A stretch of 64,000 bases of DNA from Burkholderiales bacterium. GTDB taxonomy: Bacteria > Pseudomonadota > Gammaproteobacteria > Burkholderiales > Nitrosomonadaceae. This document shows, piece after piece, positions 17,687-27,104 of this stretch. A program made the position numbers and the translations under genes. The stretch lies in assembly GCA_024235795.1 (NCBI GenBank), contig JACKLR010000001.1, forward strand, positions 1,364,001-1,428,000, read 5' to 3'. Every line of letters begins with the position of its first letter. The first letter of the stretch is position 1. The notes under the pieces were generated by a model that was not told where the DNA came from, did no database searches, and saw nothing but the letters and a program-made list of their open reading frames with translations.

Positions 17687-19312
17687 TTGGAAAATTTACT
17701 CGTCCCTTACCAGGCTACCAAGAAAATTACAGGCAATCGCGTGCTGGTATTTGCACCGCACCCCGATGACGAAGTATTCGGCTGTGGTGGCGCCATAATG
17801 TTGCATGTCGAACAACAAATACCCGTGCGTGTCATTATCGTCACGAACGGTTCGTATGGCATTAGTCCCGAGAAAGAATCGGATTATATTCATCAACGTC
17901 AACAAGAAAGCATAATCGCAGCTTCCATACTGGGCTATGGCAATCCGGTTTTCTGGCAATATCGTGATCGCGAACTCTATTATGGTGAAAAACTGATAGC
18001 AGAAATCATAAATGCAATCCATGAAACCAAAGCCGACCTGGTATACACGCCCTCCGTATACGAAATACACCCGGATCATCGCGCACTGGGAATGGCGGTG
18101 ATAGAGGCGGTACGCCGTTGTGCAAATACGATACAGCTGGCACTCTACGAAATCGGACAGCCCATACGACCCAATTTGCTGCTCGATATCAGCGATCTGG
18201 CAACACGCAAGATGGAGGCAATGGGTTGCTTTACGTCACAAAATGCAAAACAGCGTTACGATCTGGATATTGCCGCACTCAACCGCTATCGCACCTATAC
18301 CTTGCCCACCGAAGTAACTGCAGCCGAAGCTTATCTATTAACAAACACAGAAGAACTGGCAGGCGATCCTTTACAACTTTACCAATCTGAACACGCACGT
18401 CAGCAAAAAAAAAGATTCACTTTAGACCCAGAAGACCTGCCTTTAGTCAGCGTCATTATACGCAGCATGGATCGACCCACCTTATCCGATGCGCTGGATT
18501 CTGTTGCGCTACAAACATATCCCAATATAGAAGTTATCTTAGTGCATGCAAAAGGTCAGGAACACAGCACTGTTGGTAATTGGTGCGGCCGTTTTCCGCT
18601 ACGTGAGAAATTAAGTGCAGAACCGCTGCACCGCAGTGCCGCAGCAAACAATGGCCTTGATGCCGCCAAAGGAGATTACCTGATTTTTCTGGATGACGAT
18701 GATTGGTTCATGCCCCATCACATTGCCAGGCTTAAAATGGAACTTGATCGTTATCATTCTGCCGTAGCAGCCTATTCAGCCATTCAATGCATTGATGAAT
18801 CTGGTAAAGAAGTCAATCGCTATGCGGATGATTTTGATCCAATCCAATTGCGCATCGAAAACTATATCCCAATTCACGCGGCACTTTTCAAACGCACCGT
18901 TTTGGACAAAGGCGCACGTTTTGATGAAAAACTCAGTTTATGCGAAGACTGGGATTTCTGGCTCCAAGTGATGGAGAATGGTGAATTCCGTTTTGTATCT
19001 GAAGTTGGTGCAATTTACAGTACAGTCAAGGGGCAAGGCTCAGGCATACGTGAAAATAAAGTGGACACACAGCAAGCCATGATCACAATTTATAAAAAGT
19101 GGATGCCGCGTTGGAACGACGAGGTTATTTGGCGTATCTTTGAATATGCAAGGCTGAAGAAGAAATTCGAAAAACAACAAAAAGAAGTTATCCGTCAGAA
19201 GCAAGAAATTATTGCACTCAATGAAAAAATAACTGCATTCGTGTCTTCTTCCAGTTGGCGCATCACCCACCCGCTACGTGTATTCAGACGCTTTTTTAAT
19301 CGATCAGGATAA
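17687..19312 (+). CDS. PIG-L deacetylase fused to a family 2 glycosyltransferase
   Basis: 541 residues from a TTG start. Residues about 15-230 are a PIG-L/LmbE zinc deacetylase: VFAPHPDDEVFGCGGA (H25, D28) and the later ligand in IHPDHRALG. Residues about 250-450 are a GT2 domain: SVIIRSMDRPTLSDAL, FLDDDDWFMPHH and CEDWDFWL. A coiled coil follows (KKKFEKQQKEVIRQKQEI), then the SSSWRITHPLR end seen in many surface-glycan transferases. One protein could de-N-acetylate a sugar and also transfer one. That coupling is inferred. Confidence 0.88.
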   Translation: MENLLVPYQATKKITGNRVLVFAPHPDDEVFGCGGAIMLHVEQQIPVRVIIVTNGSYGISPEKESDYIHQRQQESIIAASILGYGNPVFWQYRDRELYYGEKLIAEIINAIHETKADLVYTPSVYEIHPDHRALGMAVIEAVRRCANTIQLALYEIGQPIRPNLLLDISDLATRKMEAMGCFTSQNAKQRYDLDIAALNRYRTYTLPTEVTAAEAYLLTNTEELAGDPLQLYQSEHARQQKKRFTLDPEDLPLVSVIIRSMDRPTLSDALDSVALQTYPNIEVILVHAKGQEHSTVGNWCGRFPLREKLSAEPLHRSAAANNGLDAAKGDYLIFLDDDDWFMPHHIARLKMELDRYHSAVAAYSAIQCIDESGKEVNRYADDFDPIQLRIENYIPIHAALFKRTVLDKGARFDEKLSLCEDWDFWLQVMENGEFRFVSEVGAIYSTVKGQGSGIRENKVDTQQAMITIYKKWMPRWNDEVIWRIFEYARLKKKFEKQQKEVIRQKQEIIALNEKITAFVSSSSWRITHPLRVFRRFFNRSG

Positions 19313-19829
19313 TAGAAAAATTTATCTCGACAACGTTCAACCATATTATTACCGACATCAATGTCATTGACCACAATTCAGAAATTGTTTGTGATCCATC
19401 GCAATGGGTATTAAGAGGGTAAGACAACCTCAAGCTTGCATACCGGGAAAGCACATCCACTACGGCAGCATTTTTTGCGTCTAATTTGACAGTTACTTCT
19501 TCTAATTACTTCCTCCCTACCCGTATTACCGACCGGAATGGATATTCCTGGCCTTTTCGTTGTATATTGGGCTATTATTTTACTATCCGTACCGCCTTAA
19601 TAACCCGGACGTATTTTCTTTCTTGATCGGTCAATTGCGAAATATTTCGAGGGCGAACTGTAACAAAGGTAAACCATATCAGCAAAATTACCAAGGATCC
19701 GGGCATGATACAAATCAATAATCTCAAATATCAAAATGCTCAATTCAATAGACAAACTAATGGCCCGATTGATCAAGTCAATGCATTGACGCAGCAGAAG
19801 AACGCACCAATTCACAGTACAATGATTTA
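19313..19829 (+). other. 517-bp gap with two short open frames
   Basis: No confident gene. One frame (from about 19497) reads PYYRPEWIFLAFSLYIGLLF and on to a TAA near 19726 without a good start. Another (ATG 19705) encodes 41 residues and its TAA shares one base with the ATG of the next gene, a spacing typical of coupled genes. Neither matches anything I know. They may be remnants of a lost gene of the glycan locus. Confidence 0.3.
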
Positions 19830-22022
19830 ATGAGCAAACCGAATATCACTGAGAATTCGAGAAACCGTCGCATAGGCAGAGCGATAACCGCTCTTTGCCG
19901 GTGGATCAGAACACTGCCACAAGGCGTTTTTGCCAAAAAACCACATGCAATTAAAGACACCGCAAATAATGTTTCGTCATTGCACGCAAAACTCGCAAAG
20001 CACCTCTCCCAGACCAAAGTAGTTTCTTTTGACATTTTTGACACCATTCTTGAACGCGATATCGATCCGCCTGACGAAGTCAAACAGATTGTGGCACGCA
20101 AACTGTGCCGCACCCTATTAGACGAATATGATGTGCAATATACCGTCGAAAAACTATTGCAATTACGCAAAGAAATTGAACATATGCTGCGGAAAGATGG
20201 TTTGACCAATGGCAAGGATTTCGAATGTAAATTTTCGGATATCGCCCAACATTTAGCCGCACGGTTAAGCAGCGACAAAGCGAATATTCTTGCAAAAAGG
20301 ATTATTGATCATGAACTGGAAACAGAAAACGAAGTTCTGTATGTTAAGCGCGACATGAGCATTATTCTGGCCTGGCTGAATGACAAGGGCACCCGGGTTA
20401 TAGCAATCTCTGATATGTATCTGGATCATGACCATCTGCATGAAATTTTTACCCGAAAAGGTTTGACCACTCACATTGACCAAATTTATGTCTCGTCAGA
20501 ATCTGGTATTTGCAAACATTCTGGGCGGCTGTTTGAGCATGTACTGCAGCAGGAGGAACTTAAGCCACATGAATTACTCCATATCGGTGACAACCATCAT
20601 TCAGACTACCGTTCTCCTGCCAAAATGGGCATACACACTATTCACTTCAATGACAAAACCAGCAACAGACGCAGGCAAACACTACGCACATACCGCCATC
20701 TGGCAGCAAAGAACGCATACTGGCGCGGGCGCTATCTACTCCAGATAATACGACCAGCTGAATCTCAAGGCTTTTATTATGATTATGGCTACAGCATTCT
20801 TGGCCCAATCTATGCAACCTTTATTCTGGGAATTATTGAAGCAATCAAGAAAAACAACATCCAGCATGTTTACTTTCTGGCCCGGGAAGGTGAATTGTTT
20901 TTGAAATTATTCCGACTCATTTTGCCGGATTTTTTTGAACCTGATCAAATCCCAAAGACAGACTATCTGTATGTATCAAGACGTTCCATTTCACCCGCCT
21001 CTGCACATAAGGGCCTGACATACGAGGCGGCCATTGCGCCGCTATTCAATCCTAAACACCAGGGATTGTATTCAATCTGCAGGGCTTATGGCCTGCCACC
21101 TGAACAGTTTAACGGAATCGCCGAAAAATACGGCTATACCGATATCAACGAACCTATTTGTGACTGGAAATCATCTCGTTTCAAGGAAATGATACAAGAC
21201 ACTGATTTTCAGCACACTGTCCAGCAGCATACCCGGGAACACCATGATTTACTGTACCGCTACCTGGATCAACACGGTTTCTTTGGACAGGAAAAAGTAG
21301 CCGTCGTTGACATCGGCTGGAATGGTTCCATTCAGAAATTCCTGGAAGATGCTTTTGGCGATCTGGAGAACTATCCGCATGTGTTCGGACTGTATCTTGG
21401 TTTTATCGGCGGCATCCAGCACCGTCGTCATGATGACGATAAAAACACCATTGTGGGCATACTCTGTGATGAACGCGGAAAACCAAGACCGGAAGATGTT
21501 TTCAGTCGCTTTGAAGAAATTTTTGAAGAAGGGGCACGTGCATTACATCCTACAACTATCGGTTATCAGAAAGCCATGAACAGCGATAAGATAGAACCCG
21601 TTTTCAAAGCGGATTCAAGTCAGGACAGAGCTGTGGAATTACGTGCCAATGCTCATATTGTACAGTTCCAGGAAGGCATCATCGATTTTGCTTCTGAATT
21701 TACAAGGGCCATTGATTTGACGGGTTACAGCTTTGAGGACATTAAACCCTTTACTCTAACCATCGCCGAAAGAGCGATTGTCTTTCCTACAGCTGAGGAA
21801 ATTGAGAAACTCATGCAACTGGGACACGCAGAAGATTTCGGCTCCAGTAATATTATGGATTTCCGCCATGAAAAACTAGACGGCTGGTTGACATTATTCA
21901 GACCGCGACGCTTAATTAAAAAACTTGCCACAGCAAACTGGAAATACGGCACGGCGCGTTCCTTGGGTATTCCTGGATTAAATATGATTATCCGCTTTTA
22001 CGATTTAATGAAATCAAAGTAA
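19830..22022 (+). CDS. Large HAD-superfamily protein of a polysaccharide locus (COG5610-like)
   Basis: 730 residues. The HAD core lies at about 62-285: motif I VVSFDIFDTIL (D68, D71), motif II VIAISDMYLD and motif IV LHIGDNHHSDYR. The remaining 440 residues contain HVYFLAREGELFLKLF and VAVVDIGWNGSIQKFL, a pattern found in the same class of capsule and O-antigen proteins but of no proven function. HAD enzymes are usually phosphatases; a role on a sugar phosphate is likely but unproven. It may be translationally coupled to a small frame just upstream. Confidence 0.8.
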   Translation: MSKPNITENSRNRRIGRAITALCRWIRTLPQGVFAKKPHAIKDTANNVSSLHAKLAKHLSQTKVVSFDIFDTILERDIDPPDEVKQIVARKLCRTLLDEYDVQYTVEKLLQLRKEIEHMLRKDGLTNGKDFECKFSDIAQHLAARLSSDKANILAKRIIDHELETENEVLYVKRDMSIILAWLNDKGTRVIAISDMYLDHDHLHEIFTRKGLTTHIDQIYVSSESGICKHSGRLFEHVLQQEELKPHELLHIGDNHHSDYRSPAKMGIHTIHFNDKTSNRRRQTLRTYRHLAAKNAYWRGRYLLQIIRPAESQGFYYDYGYSILGPIYATFILGIIEAIKKNNIQHVYFLAREGELFLKLFRLILPDFFEPDQIPKTDYLYVSRRSISPASAHKGLTYEAAIAPLFNPKHQGLYSICRAYGLPPEQFNGIAEKYGYTDINEPICDWKSSRFKEMIQDTDFQHTVQQHTREHHDLLYRYLDQHGFFGQEKVAVVDIGWNGSIQKFLEDAFGDLENYPHVFGLYLGFIGGIQHRRHDDDKNTIVGILCDERGKPRPEDVFSRFEEIFEEGARALHPTTIGYQKAMNSDKIEPVFKADSSQDRAVELRANAHIVQFQEGIIDFASEFTRAIDLTGYSFEDIKPFTLTIAERAIVFPTAEEIEKLMQLGHAEDFGSSNIMDFRHEKLDGWLTLFRPRRLIKKLATANWKYGTARSLGIPGLNMIIRFYDLMKSK

Positions 22023-22028
22023 TGAGTA

Positions 22029-22271
22029 ATGAAAAAAAATCCATATTTCACCAAATCATTTGACATCACTGCCTGTTCGTGCAGCAGAACGTTCAAAATC
22101 GCCTGTATCCACCAGTTCTTTCGCAGCATAACTGCCAAAGGAAAACCGCAAGTCAATCTACCCCAACCACATGGTATCGATTTTCTGATAATATTCCTTA
22201 ACCATCATTGTTTTCCGTTATTACAGGCTATCCGGAAACTCAGATGGATAGTTTTTAAAATCAAAAATTAA
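22029..22271 (+). CDS. Possible small protein, doubtful
   Basis: An 80-codon frame starting 6 bases after the HAD gene. It is rich in C, H, F, I and K and matches no family I know. The gap to the next glycosyltransferase is 335 bases and contains nothing else. It may be a chance frame. Confidence 0.2.
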   Translation: MKKNPYFTKSFDITACSCSRTFKIACIHQFFRSITAKGKPQVNLPQPHGIDFLIIFLNHHCFPLLQAIRKLRWIVFKIKN

Positions 22272-22357
22272 GCATCAGCAATAAACCTGATCACAAGCCT
22301 ATACGCCATATCCTTTATTCACCGCGCAAACGCTATCCTCATTACCAACTAATTACT

Positions 22358-23308
22358 TTGAACAATCTCAGTACTGATGTAATTCCTATTGTCGTTACCT
22401 ATGATCCAGATGTAACACAACTCCAGTCAGTCCTCAATGCATTGCTTACGCAGACACAAACACTTTTACTCGTCGATAATGGTTCAAAAATCAATCTGGA
22501 AGAAACGCTACATAATACCAAATCATATCCTCAAGAAAGAATTGAACTTTTATCATTAAAACAGAATCTTGGATTGGGAGCAGCCTATAATATGGGTATT
22601 GCCAAGGCACGTCAAATGGGCGCCGAATACATTTTGCTGATGGATCAGGACAGTATTCCAGAACCCGGCATGATCGGTATTCTGAAAAATTCACATCAAA
22701 CATTAATACGGCAACACAAAAAAGTTGCGGCCGTGGGTGTCCGTTATAGATCAAGGCCTAACGCTGAATACTCGCAGTTTGCGCATATAACACGATTTAG
22801 AATAACGAGACAGGATTGCGATTCAACGAACAATCTTATCCAGGCTGATTTTGTCATCTCTTCCGGGTCACTCATTTCCATAAATACTTTGGATGAAATT
22901 GGCGACATGGATGAATCACTTTTTATAGATCATATTGATACCGAGTGGTGTCTGCGTGCAAAATCAAAAGGATATGAAATATATGGCTGCTGCCACGCCA
23001 AAATGTGGCATTCGCTAGGCAACAAACAAACCCGTATCTGGTTGGGGCGTTGGAGAACAATCGCCTACCATCAACCATTTCGATACTACTACATGGTCAG
23101 AAACAGCGTTTTGTTATGGCAACGCCCCTATATCCATGCTGGATGGAAACGCGCGGATAAACTGCGTATACTGTATACTGTGTTTTTTTTCAGTCTTTTC
23201 TCTCCAAATCGAATCAAAAACCTGATTATGATGATAAATGGTTTTATGGATGGTTTTAAAGGTAAAACAGGAAAACTAATAAAACCAACTAAAAAACCTG
23301 ATGCATAG
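22358..23308 (+). CDS. Family 2 glycosyltransferase (rhamnosyltransferase-like)
   Basis: 316 residues from a TTG. The GT-A signatures are IPIVVTYDPDVTQLQSVL, LLVDNGSK, YILLMDQDSIPEP (the DxD region) and IDHIDTEWCLRAKSKGYEI. The YYMVRNSVLL segment near the C-terminus is typical of dTDP-rhamnosyltransferases of the RfbF type. Probable role: adding a rhamnose or similar sugar to a surface glycan. Confidence 0.85.
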   Translation: MNNLSTDVIPIVVTYDPDVTQLQSVLNALLTQTQTLLLVDNGSKINLEETLHNTKSYPQERIELLSLKQNLGLGAAYNMGIAKARQMGAEYILLMDQDSIPEPGMIGILKNSHQTLIRQHKKVAAVGVRYRSRPNAEYSQFAHITRFRITRQDCDSTNNLIQADFVISSGSLISINTLDEIGDMDESLFIDHIDTEWCLRAKSKGYEIYGCCHAKMWHSLGNKQTRIWLGRWRTIAYHQPFRYYYMVRNSVLLWQRPYIHAGWKRADKLRILYTVFFFSLFSPNRIKNLIMMINGFMDGFKGKTGKLIKPTKKPDA

Positions 23309-23396
23309 CTTAGTCAGATAACCTGTCGCAAAAAACATACATGGAAATTGAGATCTTCTGCGTATTTTCAGCTGAGCAGAAATTGAAACACTACAG

Positions 23397-24311
23397 ATGA
23401 ATGCTCAATGCAAAGTGGAGCTTGTCTCCGTGATCATTGTCAACTATAACGCCGGTAACATACTGACTCAATGTGTCGACAGCTGCTTGAAGCAGGTCAA
23501 GCAAGTCATCGTCATCGACAATGCCTCTACAGATACCAGCCTAACCGACCTGAAAACCCGTTATCAAAACGAAAACCGTTTGCATATACACCATGCAGGC
23601 CTTAACCAGGGTTTTTCTGCCGGTTGCAATAGGGGATATGAATTGTCAACCGAGCAGTATGTTTTATTTCTCAACCCCGACTGTCTTTTGGAGAGTAATG
23701 CTGTACAAAAACTAGTTGCAACACTAGAATCTCAACCGGATGCAGGCATGGCAGGCGGATATTTGGCAAATCCCGATGGCACCGAACAAGGCGGTGGACG
23801 CCGAAATATTCCGACACCATGGCATGCCTTTGTACGTGCTGCGGGTTTATATCATCTGAACAAATTTTGTCCCAAATTGTTTCCGGATTTTCATTTGCAT
23901 AAACAGCCACTGCCTGACAGACCCATTGATGTGGAAGCCATTTCCGGCGCCATGATGCTGTTACGCCGCAAATCCCTCCAGGCTGTAGGCAAGTGGGATG
24001 AAAATTATTTTCTGCATTGCGAAGACTTGGATTTGTGCATGCGCTTTCGTCAGCAAAACTGGAAAATATTATTTGTTCCGAATGCCAAAGGAATCCATCA
24101 TAAAGGCACCTGCAGCAAATCAAGGCCCTTCTTTGTTGCTTGGCATAAACATAAAGGCATGGTTTATTTTTATAAAAAATTTTTTCACAAGCAATATCCA
24201 GGTTTTCTGATGTGGATCGTTGCCGCGGGTGTTTGGCTGCGATTTACAGCGGCCGTGTGTTCTCATACCATTTATTATCTCGCAAAATTGCTGAAACTTA
24301 AGCATGAATAA
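23397..24311 (+). CDS. Family 2 glycosyltransferase (WbbL-like)
   Basis: 304 residues. It shows SVIIVNYNAGNILTQCV, VIDNASTDTSL, FLNPDCLLES, the GGGRRNIPTPWHAF stretch usual in WbbL-like enzymes and FLHCEDLDLCMRFRQ. A hydrophobic segment near the C-terminus (FLMWIVAAGVWLRFTAAV) may attach it to the membrane. Its stop overlaps the next start by 8 bases, so the two are coupled. Confidence 0.88.
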   Translation: MNAQCKVELVSVIIVNYNAGNILTQCVDSCLKQVKQVIVIDNASTDTSLTDLKTRYQNENRLHIHHAGLNQGFSAGCNRGYELSTEQYVLFLNPDCLLESNAVQKLVATLESQPDAGMAGGYLANPDGTEQGGGRRNIPTPWHAFVRAAGLYHLNKFCPKLFPDFHLHKQPLPDRPIDVEAISGAMMLLRRKSLQAVGKWDENYFLHCEDLDLCMRFRQQNWKILFVPNAKGIHHKGTCSKSRPFFVAWHKHKGMVYFYKKFFHKQYPGFLMWIVAAGVWLRFTAAVCSHTIYYLAKLLKLKHE

Positions 24312-25191
24312 CAAACATATTGGTTTATTGGGTGCAACCAGTCTAGTCGGAGAATGCATTTTGAATCAACTGGTATCAGATCAATGGAGAATAACCGCTT
24401 TTTCGCGCCAGACGAGGCAACAAGACCATCCACAGATAAACTGGATACAGCTAAACGTTACGTCAGGGAAAGTCCAAAATAATGACAAAATCGCCTTATG
24501 GATTTGTGCGGCCCCCATCTGGACACTGCCAGAACATTTTTCGCTTTTATTGGCCTGGAGAGCACAAAGAATCGTCATGCTTTCCTCGACCAGCCGTTTT
24601 AGCAAGACCGAATCAATTGATCCAGACGAACAGGCCATTGCACAACAATTAATCACTGCTGAAAAAACGGTGGAAACCTGGGCAGCCAAACACAATATTG
24701 AATGGATTATTCTGCGACCAACATTAATTTATGGCCTGGGGCGGGATAAAAATATTTCAGAAATCGCGCGATTTATTCTGCGTTTTGGTTTTTTCCCGTT
24801 ATTTGGTCCAGCCCAGGGACTCAGGCAACCCATTCATGCAAAGGATGTATCGACAGCGTGTATACTTGCGCTGAACACTTTAAATTTAAAAAATTGCACC
24901 TATAATCTAACGGGGGGTGAAACACTGACATATCGCGAAATGATCAAACGCATTTTCTCAGCACTGAATAAAGATCCTCGTTTAATCAGAATACCGTTTT
25001 GGTTTTTCCGGTTAACAATAACTGTATTAAGATGGTTTCCACGCTACCGGAATTGGTCTGTTGCGATGGCGAAACGTATGAATCAGGACTTGGTATTTGA
25101 CTGTTTAAAAACACAGCGGGATATTCATTTTTCTCCGCGCCCATTCACTTTGTCCAGAGAAGATTTGCCATCTGTCCAACAACGTTTTTAA
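24304..25191 (+). CDS. NAD(P)-binding epimerase/reductase (extended SDR)
   Basis: 295 residues. The Rossmann motif is HIGLLGATSLVGECIL. MLSSTSRF supplies the usual serine position, and LRPTLIYGLGRDKN follows. The catalytic YxxxK is not obvious, so this may be a divergent or non-catalytic member related to UDP-sugar epimerases. The start overlaps the glycosyltransferase before it, which ties it to the glycan locus. Confidence 0.8.
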   Translation: MNNKHIGLLGATSLVGECILNQLVSDQWRITAFSRQTRQQDHPQINWIQLNVTSGKVQNNDKIALWICAAPIWTLPEHFSLLLAWRAQRIVMLSSTSRFSKTESIDPDEQAIAQQLITAEKTVETWAAKHNIEWIILRPTLIYGLGRDKNISEIARFILRFGFFPLFGPAQGLRQPIHAKDVSTACILALNTLNLKNCTYNLTGGETLTYREMIKRIFSALNKDPRLIRIPFWFFRLTITVLRWFPRYRNWSVAMAKRMNQDLVFDCLKTQRDIHFSPRPFTLSREDLPSVQQRF

Positions 25192-25248
25192 TTTTAATGA
25201 TATCTCCTTTTTTGCATCGTTTCTGAATGCTTACACACAATCTTAAGA

Positions 25249-27042
25249 ATGAAACCAAAATTTAAAGCTCCACAGAATGAAATCATGGAAGTTCTTGGCA
25301 GTTTCAAGAAAACTTTCAACTCTATCGGTGTGTTCAGCGCAGTGATTAATGGTTTGATGCTGATGCCGGCGATTTACATGCTGCAGCTTTATGACAGCGT
25401 ATTAACCAGCCGCAATGAAATGACTTTGTTAATGCTGACATTGATTGTCATCGGCGCATATATCTTTCTGGGCGCACTGGAATACGTCCGCAGTTTTGTT
25501 ATGATTCGTGTCGGCGCCAAACTCGACACACAATTAAATAAACGCGTCTATACGGCTGCTTTTGAACAAAGCCTGAAACAGGGCGAAGGTAATGCCGGCC
25601 AGGCCTTAAAGGATCTGACCAATATACGCCAATTCATGACAGGAAATGCCTTATTTGCGTTTTTCGACGCACCTTGGTTTCCAATCTATATTTTTGTTAT
25701 TTTCATGTTCCACCCCTGGTTGGGTATCTTTGCGTTGTGTGGAACGACAGTTCTCATTCTGTTGGCTTATATCAATGAAAAAATATCCCGCAAGCCACTC
25801 GATGAAGCGAACACCATGGCTGTGGTTTCAACCAATATGGCCTCCAATAACCTGCGTAACGCCGAAGTGATTGAGGCCATGGGGATGTTACCCAACCTGC
25901 AGGCACGTTGGGATAAGCTGCACAGCCGCTTCCTCAATCTCCAGGCAGATGCCAGCGAAAAAGCCGGTGTCGTTACGGCAATATCCAAATCGACCACTGT
26001 TGCACTGCAATCACTGATGCTGGGCTTGGGCGCATTGCTCGTTCTGGAAAACCAGATTTCCCCGGGCATGATGATTGCCGCATCGATTTTAATGGGAAGA
26101 GCGATTGCACCGGTTCAGTTATTGATCAGTGTATGGAAGCAGTTTGGCAGCACGCGCAGTGCATACGACCGATTAATTAAATTGCTGGAGCTCAATCCCG
26201 CTCGTGAACCCGGCATGGCGCTACCCAAACCGACCGGCGTTATTTCCGTTGAGAATGTCACAGCCGCACCCCCCGCTTCGCGCGTGCCTGTGCTCAAAGG
26301 TCTGAGCCTGTCCGTTTCAGCCGGTGAAGTATTGGGCATTATCGGTCCAAGCGGTTCCGGAAAATCCACACTGGCCAGGCTTCTGGTCGGTGTCTGGCCT
26401 GCAGCGGCCGGCAAGGTTCGCCTTGATGGCGCCGATGTTTACCTGTGGAACAAAGAGGAGCTCGGTCCCAACATCGGCTACCTGCCGCAGGATATCGAAT
26501 TATTCGGTGGAACGGTTTCAGAAAATATCGCCCGCTTCGGCGAAGTCGATCCCGACAAAGTCATACTTGCCGCCAAGCGTGCAGGAGTTCATCAAATGAT
26601 TTTGAATATGCCGGAAGGGTATGACACCAAACTCGGCGACGGCGGCGCCGGGCTATCCGGCGGTCAAAAACAGCGACTCGGCTTGGCGCGCGCCATGTAT
26701 GACGATCCTGCTTTAATCGTTCTTGACGAACCCAATTCCAATCTTGACGACATTGGCGAACAGGCTTTACTGACCGCCTTGCTGGATTTACGAAAACGCG
26801 GCAAGACAATTGTTCTGATTACGCACCGAAGCAGTATCATCAGCGTAACCAACAAGCTATTGTTATTACAAGAAGGTATCGCGAAATTATTTGGCCCAAC
26901 CAAACAAGTAATTGAGGAACTGAAGAAACAGCAACAAAAACAACACCAGGCACAACAATCTCAACAAATAAAAGAACCACCTGATTCACAAGTGCAACAG
27001 AAACCTGTCCAGACTGTCAATATAGGTGATCCAGACATTTGA
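25249..27042 (+). CDS. Type I secretion ABC exporter (PrtD/LapB class)
   Basis: 597 residues. A six-helix membrane domain occupies about 20-310. The ATPase domain has Walker A GPSGSGKST near 364-372, signature LSGGQKQRLG near 469, Walker B LIVLDEPNSNLD near 490 and the H-loop ITHRSS. There is no N-terminal C39 peptidase or C39-like domain, which fits the PrtD type that exports RTX-type proteins with C-terminal signals. A Q-rich tail (QQQKQHQAQQSQQ) ends the protein. HlyD and TolC partners follow directly. Confidence 0.93.
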   Translation: MKPKFKAPQNEIMEVLGSFKKTFNSIGVFSAVINGLMLMPAIYMLQLYDSVLTSRNEMTLLMLTLIVIGAYIFLGALEYVRSFVMIRVGAKLDTQLNKRVYTAAFEQSLKQGEGNAGQALKDLTNIRQFMTGNALFAFFDAPWFPIYIFVIFMFHPWLGIFALCGTTVLILLAYINEKISRKPLDEANTMAVVSTNMASNNLRNAEVIEAMGMLPNLQARWDKLHSRFLNLQADASEKAGVVTAISKSTTVALQSLMLGLGALLVLENQISPGMMIAASILMGRAIAPVQLLISVWKQFGSTRSAYDRLIKLLELNPAREPGMALPKPTGVISVENVTAAPPASRVPVLKGLSLSVSAGEVLGIIGPSGSGKSTLARLLVGVWPAAAGKVRLDGADVYLWNKEELGPNIGYLPQDIELFGGTVSENIARFGEVDPDKVILAAKRAGVHQMILNMPEGYDTKLGDGGAGLSGGQKQRLGLARAMYDDPALIVLDEPNSNLDDIGEQALLTALLDLRKRGKTIVLITHRSSIISVTNKLLLLQEGIAKLFGPTKQVIEELKKQQQKQHQAQQSQQIKEPPDSQVQQKPVQTVNIGDPDI

Positions 27043-27104
27043 GAAGCTATACAGCTCAGTGAGTAAATATATCAAAATGATAGGCGTATTCAACAGGAAT
27101 AATT

